NCBI GenBank assembly: GCA_035498555.1
Contig: DATKAB010000107.1
Location: forward strand, 1 to 45,297
Length of the DNA stretch: 45,297 nucleotides
Origin: Candidatus Sulfotelmatobacter sp.
GTDB lineage: Bacteria > Eisenbacteria > RBG-16-71-46
Direction of reading: 5' to 3'
Shown here one piece after another: positions 25,528 through 33,142 of the stretch; position 1 is the stretch's first letter; each line of letters starts with the position of its first letter. The position numbers and the translations under genes were made by a program. Below the pieces are notes generated by a model. It was not told the DNA's origin. It worked only from the letters and a program-made list of their open reading frames with translations, and did no database searches.

Positions 25528-26796
25528 TCACCGGAAGCTCGACACCAGGTTCTGGACCACCAGCGTCCAGCCGTCGGCGAGCACGAACAGCAGCAGCTTG
25601 AAGGGCAGCGAGATCATCACCGGCGGCAGCATGAACATGCCGAGGCTCATCAGCACCGAGGCGACGATCACGTCCACCACCACGAACGGCAGGAAGATGA
25701 GGAAGCCCATCTGGAACGAGGTGCGCAGCTCGCTGGTGACGAAGGCCGAGACCACCGTCACGATCGGCAGCGCTTCGGCGGAGTCGGCGTGCTCGATGCC
25801 GCTCATCTCGGTGAACATTTGGAGGTCCTGCTCGCGGGTATTGGCGAGCATGAATTCGCGGAACGGCTGGACCCCGAGCTGGTAGGCCTGAACCTGATCG
25901 ATGCGGCCCTCCATGTAGGGTTGGAGCGCCACGCGCTGCGATTCCTGGAGCACCGGGTGCATGACCACGCCGGTGAGCAGCACCGCGAAAGCCACCAGCA
26001 GCTGAGTCGGCGGCGCGGTCTGAGTGCCGAGCGCCGAGCGCAGGAAATGGAGCACGATCAGGATGCGCGTGAAGCTGGTCATGAGCAGGAACAGCGCCGG
26101 CAGCAGCGTGAGCACGCCGATGAAGATCACCAGCCCCACCGCGCCGCTCAGGTGCAGCGCGTCGTTCCCCTCGCCGATCCGCACGTCCACCTGCGGCGGC
26201 GCGGGACCGTTGACCGAGAACGCCGGCACCGCGCGCACGATGGGACCGGCCGCGGGCGCGTTCACCACCGGGGCCGGCGGCGCCGGAGTCTTCGCCGGCG
26301 GCGTGATCCTGGTGGAAAGCGTCGCCGGTGCCGCGGCCTTCGAAGCGCTCGCCACCGGCGCGCTGGCGAGCGACGATGGGGCCGTGACCGGCGCCACTCC
26401 CGGCGCGGTTTGCGCCGAGGCGTGACCGGCGCCCACCAGCAGCAGCGCTGCGAACAGGCCGATCTTCCCGAGCCCCGGCAGCGAGATCTGGAAGCGGCCG
26501 CGCTGCGGTTCGCCCTCGCGCGCGAGCGACGCGCCGCTCGCCGCCCACTCCTCGGCGGTCAGCTCCGCCAGGGTTCGCACGCCGCTCTCGGCCATGCCGA
26601 TCACCAGCACGCGTCCCGCCACCCGCACCAGCGCCAGTCCCTGGCGCGGCCCGAGCGGCACGCGCTGCAGCACCTCGACCGGTCCGCCGCGCCCCAGCCC
26701 GCCGCCCTGCACGCGCTTGAGCAACGCGAGCGCCAGCGCCATCAGGCCGAGCGTGACGGCCAGCGCGCCGAGCATCTGCAGCACGCCACCACTCAC
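25528..26796 (-). CDS. fliP: FliO-FliP fusion protein
   Basis: One 422-residue frame holds two normally separate export proteins. Residues 1-95 have the FliO layout: a transmembrane helix at about 8-27, then 'GPVEVLQRVPLGPRQGLALV' and 'VLVIGMAESGVRTLAEL'. Residues 112-128 ('IGLFAALLLVGAGHASAQ') look like the cleavable FliP signal peptide, followed by an Ala/Pro-rich stretch to about 205. The FliP core then contains 'ALFLLMTSFTRILIVLHFLR', 'SALGTQTAPPTQLLVAFAV' and 'MFMLPPVMISLPFKLLLFVL'. No ATG or well-placed GTG lies between the parts, and the frame is unbroken. It starts with GTG overlapping the fliN stop. Signal peptidase cleavage could still free mature FliP. Confidence 0.9.
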   Translation of the reverse strand: MSGGVLQMLGALAVTLGLMALALALLKRVQGGGLGRGGPVEVLQRVPLGPRQGLALVRVAGRVLVIGMAESGVRTLAELTAEEWAASGASLAREGEPQRGRFQISLPGLGKIGLFAALLLVGAGHASAQTAPGVAPVTAPSSLASAPVASASKAAAPATLSTRITPPAKTPAPPAPVVNAPAAGPIVRAVPAFSVNGPAPPQVDVRIGEGNDALHLSGAVGLVIFIGVLTLLPALFLLMTSFTRILIVLHFLRSALGTQTAPPTQLLVAFAVLLTGVVMHPVLQESQRVALQPYMEGRIDQVQAYQLGVQPFREFMLANTREQDLQMFTEMSGIEHADSAEALPIVTVVSAFVTSELRTSFQMGFLIFLPFVVVDVIVASVLMSLGMFMLPPVMISLPFKLLLFVLADGWTLVVQNLVSSFR

Positions 26797-27095
26797 GCCT
26801 GGGCCTCGCCGTTCTCATCGCTGAGCACGCGCGTGATGCGCACGCCGAAGTGATCGCCCACCACCACGATCTCGCCCTCGGCCAGGCGGCGATCGCTCAC
26901 GTACAGATCCACCGGATCGCCGACCGCGCGATCCAGCTCGACGACCGAACCGGGCCCGAGCTGCAGGATCTCCTGCACGGTGAGCCGCGAGCGGCCGATC
27001 TCGATCACGACCGGCATGGGAACGTCGAGCAGCGCATCGAGGGCGGCCGGAGCCGCCGAGCGACCGCCGCCCGATCCAGTGTCCACGGTGCTCAT
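26793..27095 (-). CDS. fliN: Flagellar switch protein FliN
   Basis: A short FliN (100 residues) of the C-ring. The SpoA domain covers about 22-88: 'LLDVPMPVVIEIGRSRLTVQ', 'EILQLGPGSVVELDRAVGDP', 'VDLYVSDRRLAEGEIVVVGD', then HFGVRITRVL. It has no CheC-like N-terminal domain of the FliY type. Its start overlaps the fliM stop by four bases. Confidence 0.96.
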   Translation of the reverse strand: MSTVDTGSGGGRSAAPAALDALLDVPMPVVIEIGRSRLTVQEILQLGPGSVVELDRAVGDPVDLYVSDRRLAEGEIVVVGDHFGVRITRVLSDENGEAQA

Positions 27096-28069
27096 ACGAT
27101 CCTCCCTTCACGAACGCGAGTGAGTCCCGACTCCTTCGAATGCTTCACGGTTTCCGAGATGCGCACGCCCACGTGTCCGTGCAACTGCCCGAGCGCGCCG
27201 CGGTGCACCACCCGGCCGTTGACCAGCAGATCGAACGGCGCGTCGGCCGGGTGCAGCGTGTGAACGATCTGACCGGGGGCGAGCGCGAGCAGGGCGCGCG
27301 CGCTCAGGCGCAGCTCGGGGAAGCGCACGCGCACCTCGGCGCTGGCCTGTTTCAGGCGATCCTCGATCTGCGCCCGCGAGGCCGCGCCGGCCGAGGGCGC
27401 GGCGTCGCGGATGCGCGATCCGAGCGCCGCGATCGGCAGGGCGACCGCCAGATCGCGGCGCTCGCCCGCCAGCAGCACTTCGGCGTGGGTCACGAGCTGA
27501 ACGTCCTCCGCCGGCAGTCCGATCAACTCCGGATCCGCGGCGAAGCTGCCGCACTCGATGGTGGTGGGCTGCACCGTGCTCCAGGCTTCGCCGAGGAGGC
27601 GCAGCACCTGCTCGGCGAGATGGCGGATCAGGGCCTGCTCGAACGCGGTGAGCGCGCGCCGCGGCGGGGCGCCGTGGCCGGAGCCCCCCAGCAGGCGTTC
27701 GACCAGCGCGAGCGCCAGCTCGTTGCCCAGGTCGAGCACGCCGCCGGGCTGCGCGCCGGCGACGCGAATGACGAAGGCCGCGCCGGGGGTCTCGAGCGCC
27801 GAGGCCAGCTCTGCGCCGCTCACGGTCTCGACGCCGCCCGAAACCACCTCGATCGGAAGCTGGAGCACGGTGGCGAGGTGCACTTCGAGCGCGCGCAGAA
27901 AACGATCGTGCACCGCTTCGAGGCGCGCGTGGACCGGGCGCGAGAGCGGCAGGGGTCGCGCGAAGTTCCAGAGCCGCGGCGCGGGAGACGGCTCCGCCTC
28001 GGGCGCATGACCGGGCAGCAGCGAATCGATGTCGCGCTGCGAGAGGAGCGACGGGCTGGACGGGCTCAT
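27092..28069 (-). CDS. fliM: Flagellar switch protein FliM
   Basis: FliM (325 residues) is the C-ring protein that receives phospho-CheY. The N-terminal 'LLSQRDIDSLL' is the CheY-binding peptide (usual form LSQxEIDALL). The CheC-like middle domain (about 35-225) contains 'LGNELALALVERLLGGSG', and the C-terminal SpoA domain has 'LLALAPGQIVHTLHPADAPF' and 'HVGVRISETV'. The conserved switch peptide implies that the cell has CheY, although no chemotaxis genes are in the window. The start overlaps the fliL stop. Confidence 0.94.
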   Translation of the reverse strand: MSPSSPSLLSQRDIDSLLPGHAPEAEPSPAPRLWNFARPLPLSRPVHARLEAVHDRFLRALEVHLATVLQLPIEVVSGGVETVSGAELASALETPGAAFVIRVAGAQPGGVLDLGNELALALVERLLGGSGHGAPPRRALTAFEQALIRHLAEQVLRLLGEAWSTVQPTTIECGSFAADPELIGLPAEDVQLVTHAEVLLAGERRDLAVALPIAALGSRIRDAAPSAGAASRAQIEDRLKQASAEVRVRFPELRLSARALLALAPGQIVHTLHPADAPFDLLVNGRVVHRGALGQLHGHVGVRISETVKHSKESGLTRVREGRIV

Positions 28070-28734
28070 TGCACGACGAACTGCGGGAGGAACACGCGCA
28101 CCGGGACGTTCATGACCCGCTCGATCGAGGCCTCGATCTCGTGCCGAAGAGTGTCGCGCGCGCCCTGCTTGAGCAGGACTTCGAGGCTCTGGCGCTCGAG
28201 CGCCGAGATCACCGCGTCGCGCAGCTCGGCGTCGCGCTCCTTCATCGCCGCCTGCAGCGTCTTGTCCGACACCTCGACGGCGACCGACGCCATCAGGAAC
28301 CGCGTGCCGTTGGAGCCGGCCGGGTTCACGATGATGTTGTCCATGCGGTAGGTGGCGGGCTTTTCGTTGCTCTTCTTGCCCTTGTCCGCCTTGGAGTCGC
28401 CCGAGCCGGACCGGTTCGCCTCCGGCGCTTCCGCGTCAGCGGCGGGTTTGGCTTCCGGCCTCGCGCGGCTGGCGGCGACGATGCGGGGCGCCACCAGGAA
28501 GTCGCCGATCGCGGCCCCGCCGAGCAGCGCCGCCGCCGTGACTGCGAACAGGATCGGAAGCGCGGGGGCTCCGGCGGGCGCCGAGGCCGTTTCGCGCTTC
28601 GCTCCCCCCTCGCCCTTTTCCGCCCGTTCGGGGTGGTCGCCCTTCTCGGGCTTGTCGGGCTTCCCGGTCTTCTCCGGCTTTTCAGCCGCGTCGCCCTTCG
28701 CGGGCTTCGCTTCCTGCCTCGGACTGTCACTCAT
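28066..28734 (-). CDS. fliL: Flagellar basal-body protein FliL with a Lys/Glu/Pro-rich cytoplasmic tail
   Basis: FliL (222 residues) associates with the stators. One transmembrane helix lies at about 55-77 (ILFAVTAAALLGGAAIGDFL), and the periplasmic domain contains 'YRMDNIIVNPAGSNGTRFLM', 'ASVAVEVSDKTLQAAMKERD', 'ELRDAVISALERQSLEVLL' and ends in 'PVRVFLPQFVVQ', as the family does. The cytoplasmic N-terminus (about 1-48) is an unusual low-complexity run of Lys, Glu, Pro and Gly. The start is the ATG at 28734, with GGAGAA upstream; a longer frame exists without a ribosome site. It is the first gene of its operon, behind a sigma-54 element. Confidence 0.92.
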   Translation of the reverse strand: MSDSPRQEAKPAKGDAAEKPEKTGKPDKPEKGDHPERAEKGEGGAKRETASAPAGAPALPILFAVTAAALLGGAAIGDFLVAPRIVAASRARPEAKPAADAEAPEANRSGSGDSKADKGKKSNEKPATYRMDNIIVNPAGSNGTRFLMASVAVEVSDKTLQAAMKERDAELRDAVISALERQSLEVLLKQGARDTLRHEIEASIERVMNVPVRVFLPQFVVQ

Positions 28735-29014
28735 GCGGCGTTCTCCGGGGACGAGGCCGCTCGCGGCGCGCGAGGGCCTCGCTACCATTGAGCAACCGAT
28801 GTACCACGCGCGCGGAGGAGCGGATTCGCTGCGCGAGCCGGCCTCGGGGATGTCGCCATCTCGCCTGATTGCCGCGGGTTGGGGGCGCGGCGCGGGGCAG
28901 GTGGCGCGGGCAGCGTGCCTCCGGCTGCCGAGGCGGGCCGCGGCGCGGGCGCCGAGGAGGAAGGGTCTGCCGGATGCGACCGGCGAATTCTGCCGCCGGC
29001 CGAAAAACGCCGGA
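28735..29014. other. Intergenic region between flgE and fliL
   Basis: No coding sequence is supported. On the minus strand this region holds the flgE terminator-like hairpin (its start), then the sigma-54 promoter of the fliL operon at 28791-28806 and a 57-base leader. A small flbD gene, which often follows flgE in other bacteria, is not here. Confidence 0.6.
28791..28806 (-). promoter_or_regulatory. Sigma-54 promoter of the fliL operon
   Basis: The minus strand reads TGGTACATCGGTTGCT: one mismatch to TGGCAC-N5-TTGCW, with exact GG-N10-GC spacing. It lies 57 bases before the fliL ATG and just downstream of the flgE terminator-like hairpin, so it is where a new transcript should begin. Confidence 0.8.
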
Positions 29015-29060
29015 CGGCGCCGTGCCTCGACTCCCGGGGATGGAGCCGGGCACGGCGCCG
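29002..29060 (-). terminator. Terminator-like hairpin after flgE
   Basis: A perfect 12-bp inverted repeat (29015-29026 with 29049-29060, core GGCGCCGTGCC) lies 17 bases behind the flgE stop. On the minus strand it is followed by TCCGGCG and five Ts (29006-29002). The T-run is short and slightly displaced and the loop is 22 bases, so termination may be partial. Confidence 0.55.
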
Positions 29061-29076
29061 AGCCGGACGAGGTCGC

Positions 29077-30327
29077 CTAGTGTCTCAGGTTGACCAGCTC
29101 GTTCAACATCTCGTCGGCGGTGGTGATCACTCGCGCGTTCGCCTGGAATCCTCGCTGCGCGATGATCATGTTGGTGAACTCGGTCGAGAGATCGACGTTC
29201 GACGCCTCGAGCGTGCCGGGCGCCAGGGTCGACGAGCTGGTGGCGCCCGCGAACCCGATCACCGGGGTACCCGAGTTCGGGGACTCCTGATAGAAGCTGT
29301 TCCCCGACCGGGTGAGGCCGCCCGGATTGTTGAAGGTGGCCATCGCGATCTGCGCCAGGTTGCGCGTCACGCCGTTGGTGAAGAAGCCCGACACCACGCC
29401 GTTGGTGTCCACCGAGATGTTGACGAGATCCCCTGCCGCGTAGCCGTTCTGGCTGTTGATCACGGCGTTCGAGGGATTGGCGAACCCCACCAGGCCATTG
29501 ATGCCGTTGACGGTGCCGGCGTCGATCGTGACGTTGAACGCCGCGCCGCCGCCGGTCGGAGCGATGTTGAGGGACGCGCCCCCGCCCGGGTAGGTGAAGC
29601 TGGCGAGGCTGCCGTTGGCGTTGAAGGTCACGGTGCCGTTGCCGGCGGTGACGGTGGCGGTCGCGCTGCTGGCGGTCCAGCTCCACGCGCCCGGGCCGGT
29701 GTTGGTGAAGGTGAGATCGACCTGATGCGGGGCCCCGGCCGAATCGTAGACCGAGATGCTCATGGTGTGCGTGGTGCCGACCGCCGCACCCGCGTCGAGA
29801 TTGCCGGTCAGGCTCATCTGGCTGGTGGCCTGCGCCGGTGCACGCTGGCCGAGCGGAATCACGATGTCACCGATCGTCGCCCCGTTTCCAAAGTTGCCGA
29901 ACGGATCGGCGTTGATCCCCTGCAGCAGGTAGCCGGAGCTCGGCGAGACCAGGTGACCCTGCGAGTCGAGCTGGAAGTTCCCGGCGCGGGTGTAGACGCG
30001 GGCCGGCCCGCTGTTCAGCGCGAAGAACGAATCCCCCTGAATTGCGAGATCGAGCGGCTGCCCGGTGGTTTCGAGGCTGCCCTGGGTCATGAGCTGATCG
30101 ATACTGGCGATCTTCATGCCCGTTCCGATCTGCAGCGGGTCGGTGCCGCCCAGCAGGCCCGAGGGCCGAGTGGCGCCCTGGAGCTGCTCGACGAACGCTT
30201 CCTGAAACGTGACCCGCGAGGCTTTGAAGCCGACGGTATTCACGTTGGCGATGTTGTTTCCGATCACGTCCATGTCGGTCTGGTGATTGCGCAGACCCGA
30301 CACGCCGGCGAAGAGTGCGAGCATCAT
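29077..30327 (-). CDS. flgE: Flagellar hook protein FlgE
   Basis: FlgE (416 residues) polymerises into the hook. The N-terminus 'LFAGVSGLRNHQTDMDVIGN' with NIANVNTVGFKASRVTFQE, and the C-terminus 'LEASNVDLSTEFTNMIIAQR' with GFQANARVITTADEMLNELVN, are family hallmarks. 'MTQGSLETTGQPLDLAIQGD' follows the N-terminal domain. The middle is Gly/Ala/Thr/Asn-rich beta domain. It is the last gene of the flgB operon, 16 bases behind flgD, with GGGAGGA before the ATG. Confidence 0.96.
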   Translation of the reverse strand: MMLALFAGVSGLRNHQTDMDVIGNNIANVNTVGFKASRVTFQEAFVEQLQGATRPSGLLGGTDPLQIGTGMKIASIDQLMTQGSLETTGQPLDLAIQGDSFFALNSGPARVYTRAGNFQLDSQGHLVSPSSGYLLQGINADPFGNFGNGATIGDIVIPLGQRAPAQATSQMSLTGNLDAGAAVGTTHTMSISVYDSAGAPHQVDLTFTNTGPGAWSWTASSATATVTAGNGTVTFNANGSLASFTYPGGGASLNIAPTGGGAAFNVTIDAGTVNGINGLVGFANPSNAVINSQNGYAAGDLVNISVDTNGVVSGFFTNGVTRNLAQIAMATFNNPGGLTRSGNSFYQESPNSGTPVIGFAGATSSSTLAPGTLEASNVDLSTEFTNMIIAQRGFQANARVITTADEMLNELVNLRH

Positions 30328-30343
30328 GTTGGTCCATCCTCCC

Positions 30344-31018
30344 TTAGTTACTCGTGGGCGGTGAAACCGGGTGGATCTCGACCAGCGAGCCGAGGCTCAC
30401 GCTGAGATCTCCCATCTGCAGCGTGATGCTGCCGCCCTTGAACTGAACGCCGGTCACGACGCCGGTTTCGTAAGTGGTGACGGGCACCGCGGCGCCGCCC
30501 GCACCCGAGACGCTGATCGAAACGTGATAGGTGCCGGGCGGAAGATCGGCGGGAAGCTGGAGCGTCTGCCGTCCTCCCGAGATGGTGCCGAGGTCGCGCG
30601 TCTGCAGCACGTGACCCGAGTCGTCCTTGAGCGTGAGCGTGGCGGTGCCGCCCGCGCCGCCCACGTCACAGGTCACCGAGGCGTTGCCCGACGAGGGAAT
30701 CTGGATCTGATCGCCCTCGGCCAGAATCTCGCGTCCAATCAACCCGGAGCTGAACTGGGTTTGCGAGAGCGTCGAAAGCAGCTGAGTCTGCTGCGACTGG
30801 GCCGAGAAGGCGTCGTTCAGCTGCGTGAGCTGCTCGACCGTCGAAAACTGAGCGAGCTGCGCCGCGAACTCGTAGGGCTGGAGCGGGCTGGTCGGGTCCT
30901 GATTGCGGAGCTGGGTGACCAGCAGTTCGAGGAACTGGTCCTTGCCGAGCTGCCCGCCGGGACTGGTGGTGGGCGTGGTCGACTGGAACAGCGTGGGCTG
31001 AGTGGTGGGCGAGATCAT
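30344..31018 (-). CDS. flgD: Hook cap protein FlgD
   Basis: FlgD (224 residues) is the scaffold cap for hook assembly. The conserved N-terminal block 'LGKDQFLELLVTQLRNQDPT' continues to SPLQPYEFAAQLAQFSTVEQL. The C-terminal part has the FlgD Ig-like/Tudor layout, with 'LIGREILAEGDQIQIPSSGN', 'GRQTLQLPADLPPGTYHVSI' and 'TGVVTGVQFKGGSITLQMGD'. Its start overlaps the fliK stop by four bases. Confidence 0.95.
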   Translation of the reverse strand: MISPTTQPTLFQSTTPTTSPGGQLGKDQFLELLVTQLRNQDPTSPLQPYEFAAQLAQFSTVEQLTQLNDAFSAQSQQTQLLSTLSQTQFSSGLIGREILAEGDQIQIPSSGNASVTCDVGGAGGTATLTLKDDSGHVLQTRDLGTISGGRQTLQLPADLPPGTYHVSISVSGAGGAAVPVTTYETGVVTGVQFKGGSITLQMGDLSVSLGSLVEIHPVSPPTSN

Positions 31019-32115
31019 GATTCCGCCTCTCTTTCACCGCGACGCTGGCGGGTCTCGCGGCGAAGCTCGCCGCCCTCCCGCCCCGCGTCGCCGTCGTTCG
31101 GCCGGTGATGGGGTGTCGACTCCTTCTGATTCCTGGCATCGTGAGCGCCGGTTCCCGCCGTGGCGGTGCCGGTATGCGCGACCTGAAGCTGGGTCTGTGC
31201 GAAGCCGCGAGTCCTCAGCGCCTGCTGGAGCGAGCCCATGTCCTGCTCGAGCTTCGAGGCCAGCTCGGAATCCGAGGTGACCAGGGTCGCCTGCAGCGCC
31301 TCGCCGCGAACGCGAAGCCGCAGCGTGGCGCTGCCGCCCTCGGCGTCCTCGAGCCGCAACGCCACCGGCTCGCCGGGCCGCACCGCGCCATCCACGCGCG
31401 CTTCCCAGGCGCGCATCGCCTCGCCGGTGCCGAGCGTCGCCGGATTCGGGAACGTGGGCGTCGTGCCGGGAAGGCTCGCCGGTCGTCCCGGCGTCGCCGC
31501 GACCGCCACCGATGACGTCGGCGCCGCGGATTCGCCGGTGGTGCGCGTTCCGGCGCTCACGGCGCCCAGCGCGGCCTCGCGCGCCAGGCGGCGCACCGCC
31601 CGCAGCATCGCGCTCTCTCCCCGCTCGCCGTGCCGGGCGTCGGCCCCCGATCCCTGCGCCTGCGCTCCTGCTGCGGGCGCTCCATTCGTGCCGGGATCCT
31701 GTTTTCCGTGCGGCGCAGGTTCGCTGCCCGCGTTCACCGGTCGCAGCTGCTTCAGGGCCTCGCTCGCCGCGCGCGAATCGTTCGCGGCGTCGGGTCTGGC
31801 GGCCGCGGCGCCCGCCGCGTCGTCGGAGTCGTTCGATCGTCCGGGACGCGCGTCCGCATCGCGCGCGCGCGATGCGTCGGCGCGTTCCTGCGCGCGCGCA
31901 GAGGGATCGAAGCGCCGAGGCGCATCAGCCTGGTCGCCACGGTCGCCGCCGCCGGACGGATTCGGCGGATCGATCGCCGGCGTCACCGGCATGAGCGACG
32001 CCATGAGCGACGCGGCGAAGGCGGCGTCGAACGAGGGATCGTCGGCGCGATCGGTTCTCGAAGGTGCGGAGTCGGGGCGGGGGGCGGCGAGCCTGGGGTC
32101 GAATGAGGTCTCCAT
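31015..32115 (-). CDS. fliK: Hook-length control protein FliK
   Basis: FliK (366 residues) measures hook length and triggers the FlhB switch. It starts at ATG 32115, overlapping the motE stop by one base (TGATG); the longer open frame runs through motE and is spurious. The first 230 residues are disordered and rich in Ala, Asp, Arg, Ser and Pro, as in other FliK. The conserved C-terminal domain (about 235-305) contains 'VRPGEPVALRLEDAEGGSAT', 'LRLRVRGEALQATLVTSDSE' and 'LEQDMGSLQQALRTRGF'. The tail is charged and Arg/Glu-rich. Assignment rests on the C-terminal domain and the position just before flgD. Confidence 0.87.
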   Translation of the reverse strand: METSFDPRLAAPRPDSAPSRTDRADDPSFDAAFAASLMASLMPVTPAIDPPNPSGGGDRGDQADAPRRFDPSARAQERADASRARDADARPGRSNDSDDAAGAAAARPDAANDSRAASEALKQLRPVNAGSEPAPHGKQDPGTNGAPAAGAQAQGSGADARHGERGESAMLRAVRRLAREAALGAVSAGTRTTGESAAPTSSVAVAATPGRPASLPGTTPTFPNPATLGTGEAMRAWEARVDGAVRPGEPVALRLEDAEGGSATLRLRVRGEALQATLVTSDSELASKLEQDMGSLQQALRTRGFAQTQLQVAHTGTATAGTGAHDARNQKESTPHHRPNDGDAGREGGELRRETRQRRGEREAES

Positions 32116-32699
32116 CACTTGGTCTCCACGGGGTGATGCATGATCCGCTCGCTCAGGCGCGCGGCGCGCTCGGTAGGGAGCTGGCTCAGCAGGCTCGCGG
32201 CCTGACGCACGCCCAGCTCCTGAAGGATTCCCTGCACGTGCTCGTCCTGCAGATAGGCGAGGATCTTGACGGCGTCCTGCGGATTCATGTTGGACAGGAT
32301 GCGCGCCACCTGCTTGTACGAGAGCTGCTGGGCCTCGGCCGGCGTGATGGCCGGACGCACGCCCGCCGTGGTTCCCGCCGGAGGCGCGGGGCCGGCGCCC
32401 GGCGCGGCGCCCGCGGTGGGCGGCGCGGCGGCGCTGGTGGGGGCCGCGGCGGGCGTCACCGGCGCCGGCGCGGGTGAAGTCGCAGGGACGATCGGGGACG
32501 GGCCGCTCGAGGCCGGCACCGCGTTGATCGCGGCGCCGCCGGGCGCGCCGCCGTGGCTCGCAACCGCCACCGAGCTCGAGTCGGGTTTGGCCGTCGCGCT
32601 GACCCTGGACGGCGGCGGCGCGGTCATCACCCCCACCGTGGTGCCGGCGCCCAGGCCGACCACCAACGCGATGCTCGCGAACAGAATCATCTTGTTCAT
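32115..32699 (-). CDS. motE: MotE-like MgtE-N-domain flagellar protein
   Basis: A 194-residue protein with an N-terminal transmembrane helix (about 4-25), a long Ala/Pro/Thr-rich stretch (about 28-115), and a C-terminal helical domain 'LSYKQVARILSNMNPQDAVK' then ILAYLQDEHVQGILQELG. This is the MgtE-N-like repeat found in MotE, the periplasmic stator chaperone encoded beside fliJ/fliK in several bacteria. The call comes from the C-terminal domain and the gene order fliI-fliJ-motE-fliK. The Pro/Ala linker is unusually long. It overlaps fliJ by four bases. Confidence 0.78.
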   Translation of the reverse strand: MNKMILFASIALVVGLGAGTTVGVMTAPPPSRVSATAKPDSSSVAVASHGGAPGGAAINAVPASSGPSPIVPATSPAPAPVTPAAAPTSAAAPPTAGAAPGAGPAPPAGTTAGVRPAITPAEAQQLSYKQVARILSNMNPQDAVKILAYLQDEHVQGILQELGVRQAASLLSQLPTERAARLSERIMHHPVETK

Positions 32700-33142
32700 C
32701 GGGAATCTCCCCGCTCGCGGCGTTGCCGCACGATTTCATCGACGTCGTTCTGCTCGAGTCGTCCGGCTTCGGTGCGCCAGTTCGACTCGCGCGTCACCTT
32801 CAGCCGCTCGAGCGATTCCCGCTCGCGCCTGGCCAGATCGAAGCGCTCGCGTTCGGCCTCGGTGCGCTCGGCGGCCCGCCGCGAGTCCTCGGCGGCGTCG
32901 CGAACGCGATCGGCGGCGGCCTGCAGCGCCTGCGAGCGCGCGTGCAGCGTGCCGGCGGGCACCTGGGCGGGCGCCGCCGTCGCCGAATCGTGCGCGCGCT
33001 CCAGCCCGCTCTCGGCCTCGGCCAGATGCCCCTGCTGGCGCGCCTCGTCGCTCAGTGCACGTCCCAGGTCGGCGGCGCGCAGCTTTTCGACGCCTTCACG
33101 CAGCTTCAGCACGCGATCGAGACGGAATCTGAATCGCGTCAT
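32696..33142 (-). CDS. fliJ: Flagellar export protein FliJ
   Basis: A 148-residue, nearly all-helical coiled-coil protein with the FliJ opening 'FRFRLDRVLKLREGVEKLRA'. FliJ forms the central stalk of the FliI ATPase and helps FlhA open. Heptad-rich segments run to the end (RRAAERTEAERERFDLARRE, RESLERLKV). The C-terminus 'RLEQNDVDEIVRQRRERG' also fits. It overlaps fliI upstream and motE downstream by four bases. Confidence 0.9.
   Translation of the reverse strand: MTRFRFRLDRVLKLREGVEKLRAADLGRALSDEARQQGHLAEAESGLERAHDSATAAPAQVPAGTLHARSQALQAAADRVRDAAEDSRRAAERTEAERERFDLARRERESLERLKVTRESNWRTEAGRLEQNDVDEIVRQRRERGDSR

Noticed and set aside
24457-26853. A 798-residue plus-strand frame opposite fliR, fliQ and fliOP
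   Set aside because: It is antisense to clear flagellar genes, His/Gln/Arg-rich and without a domain.
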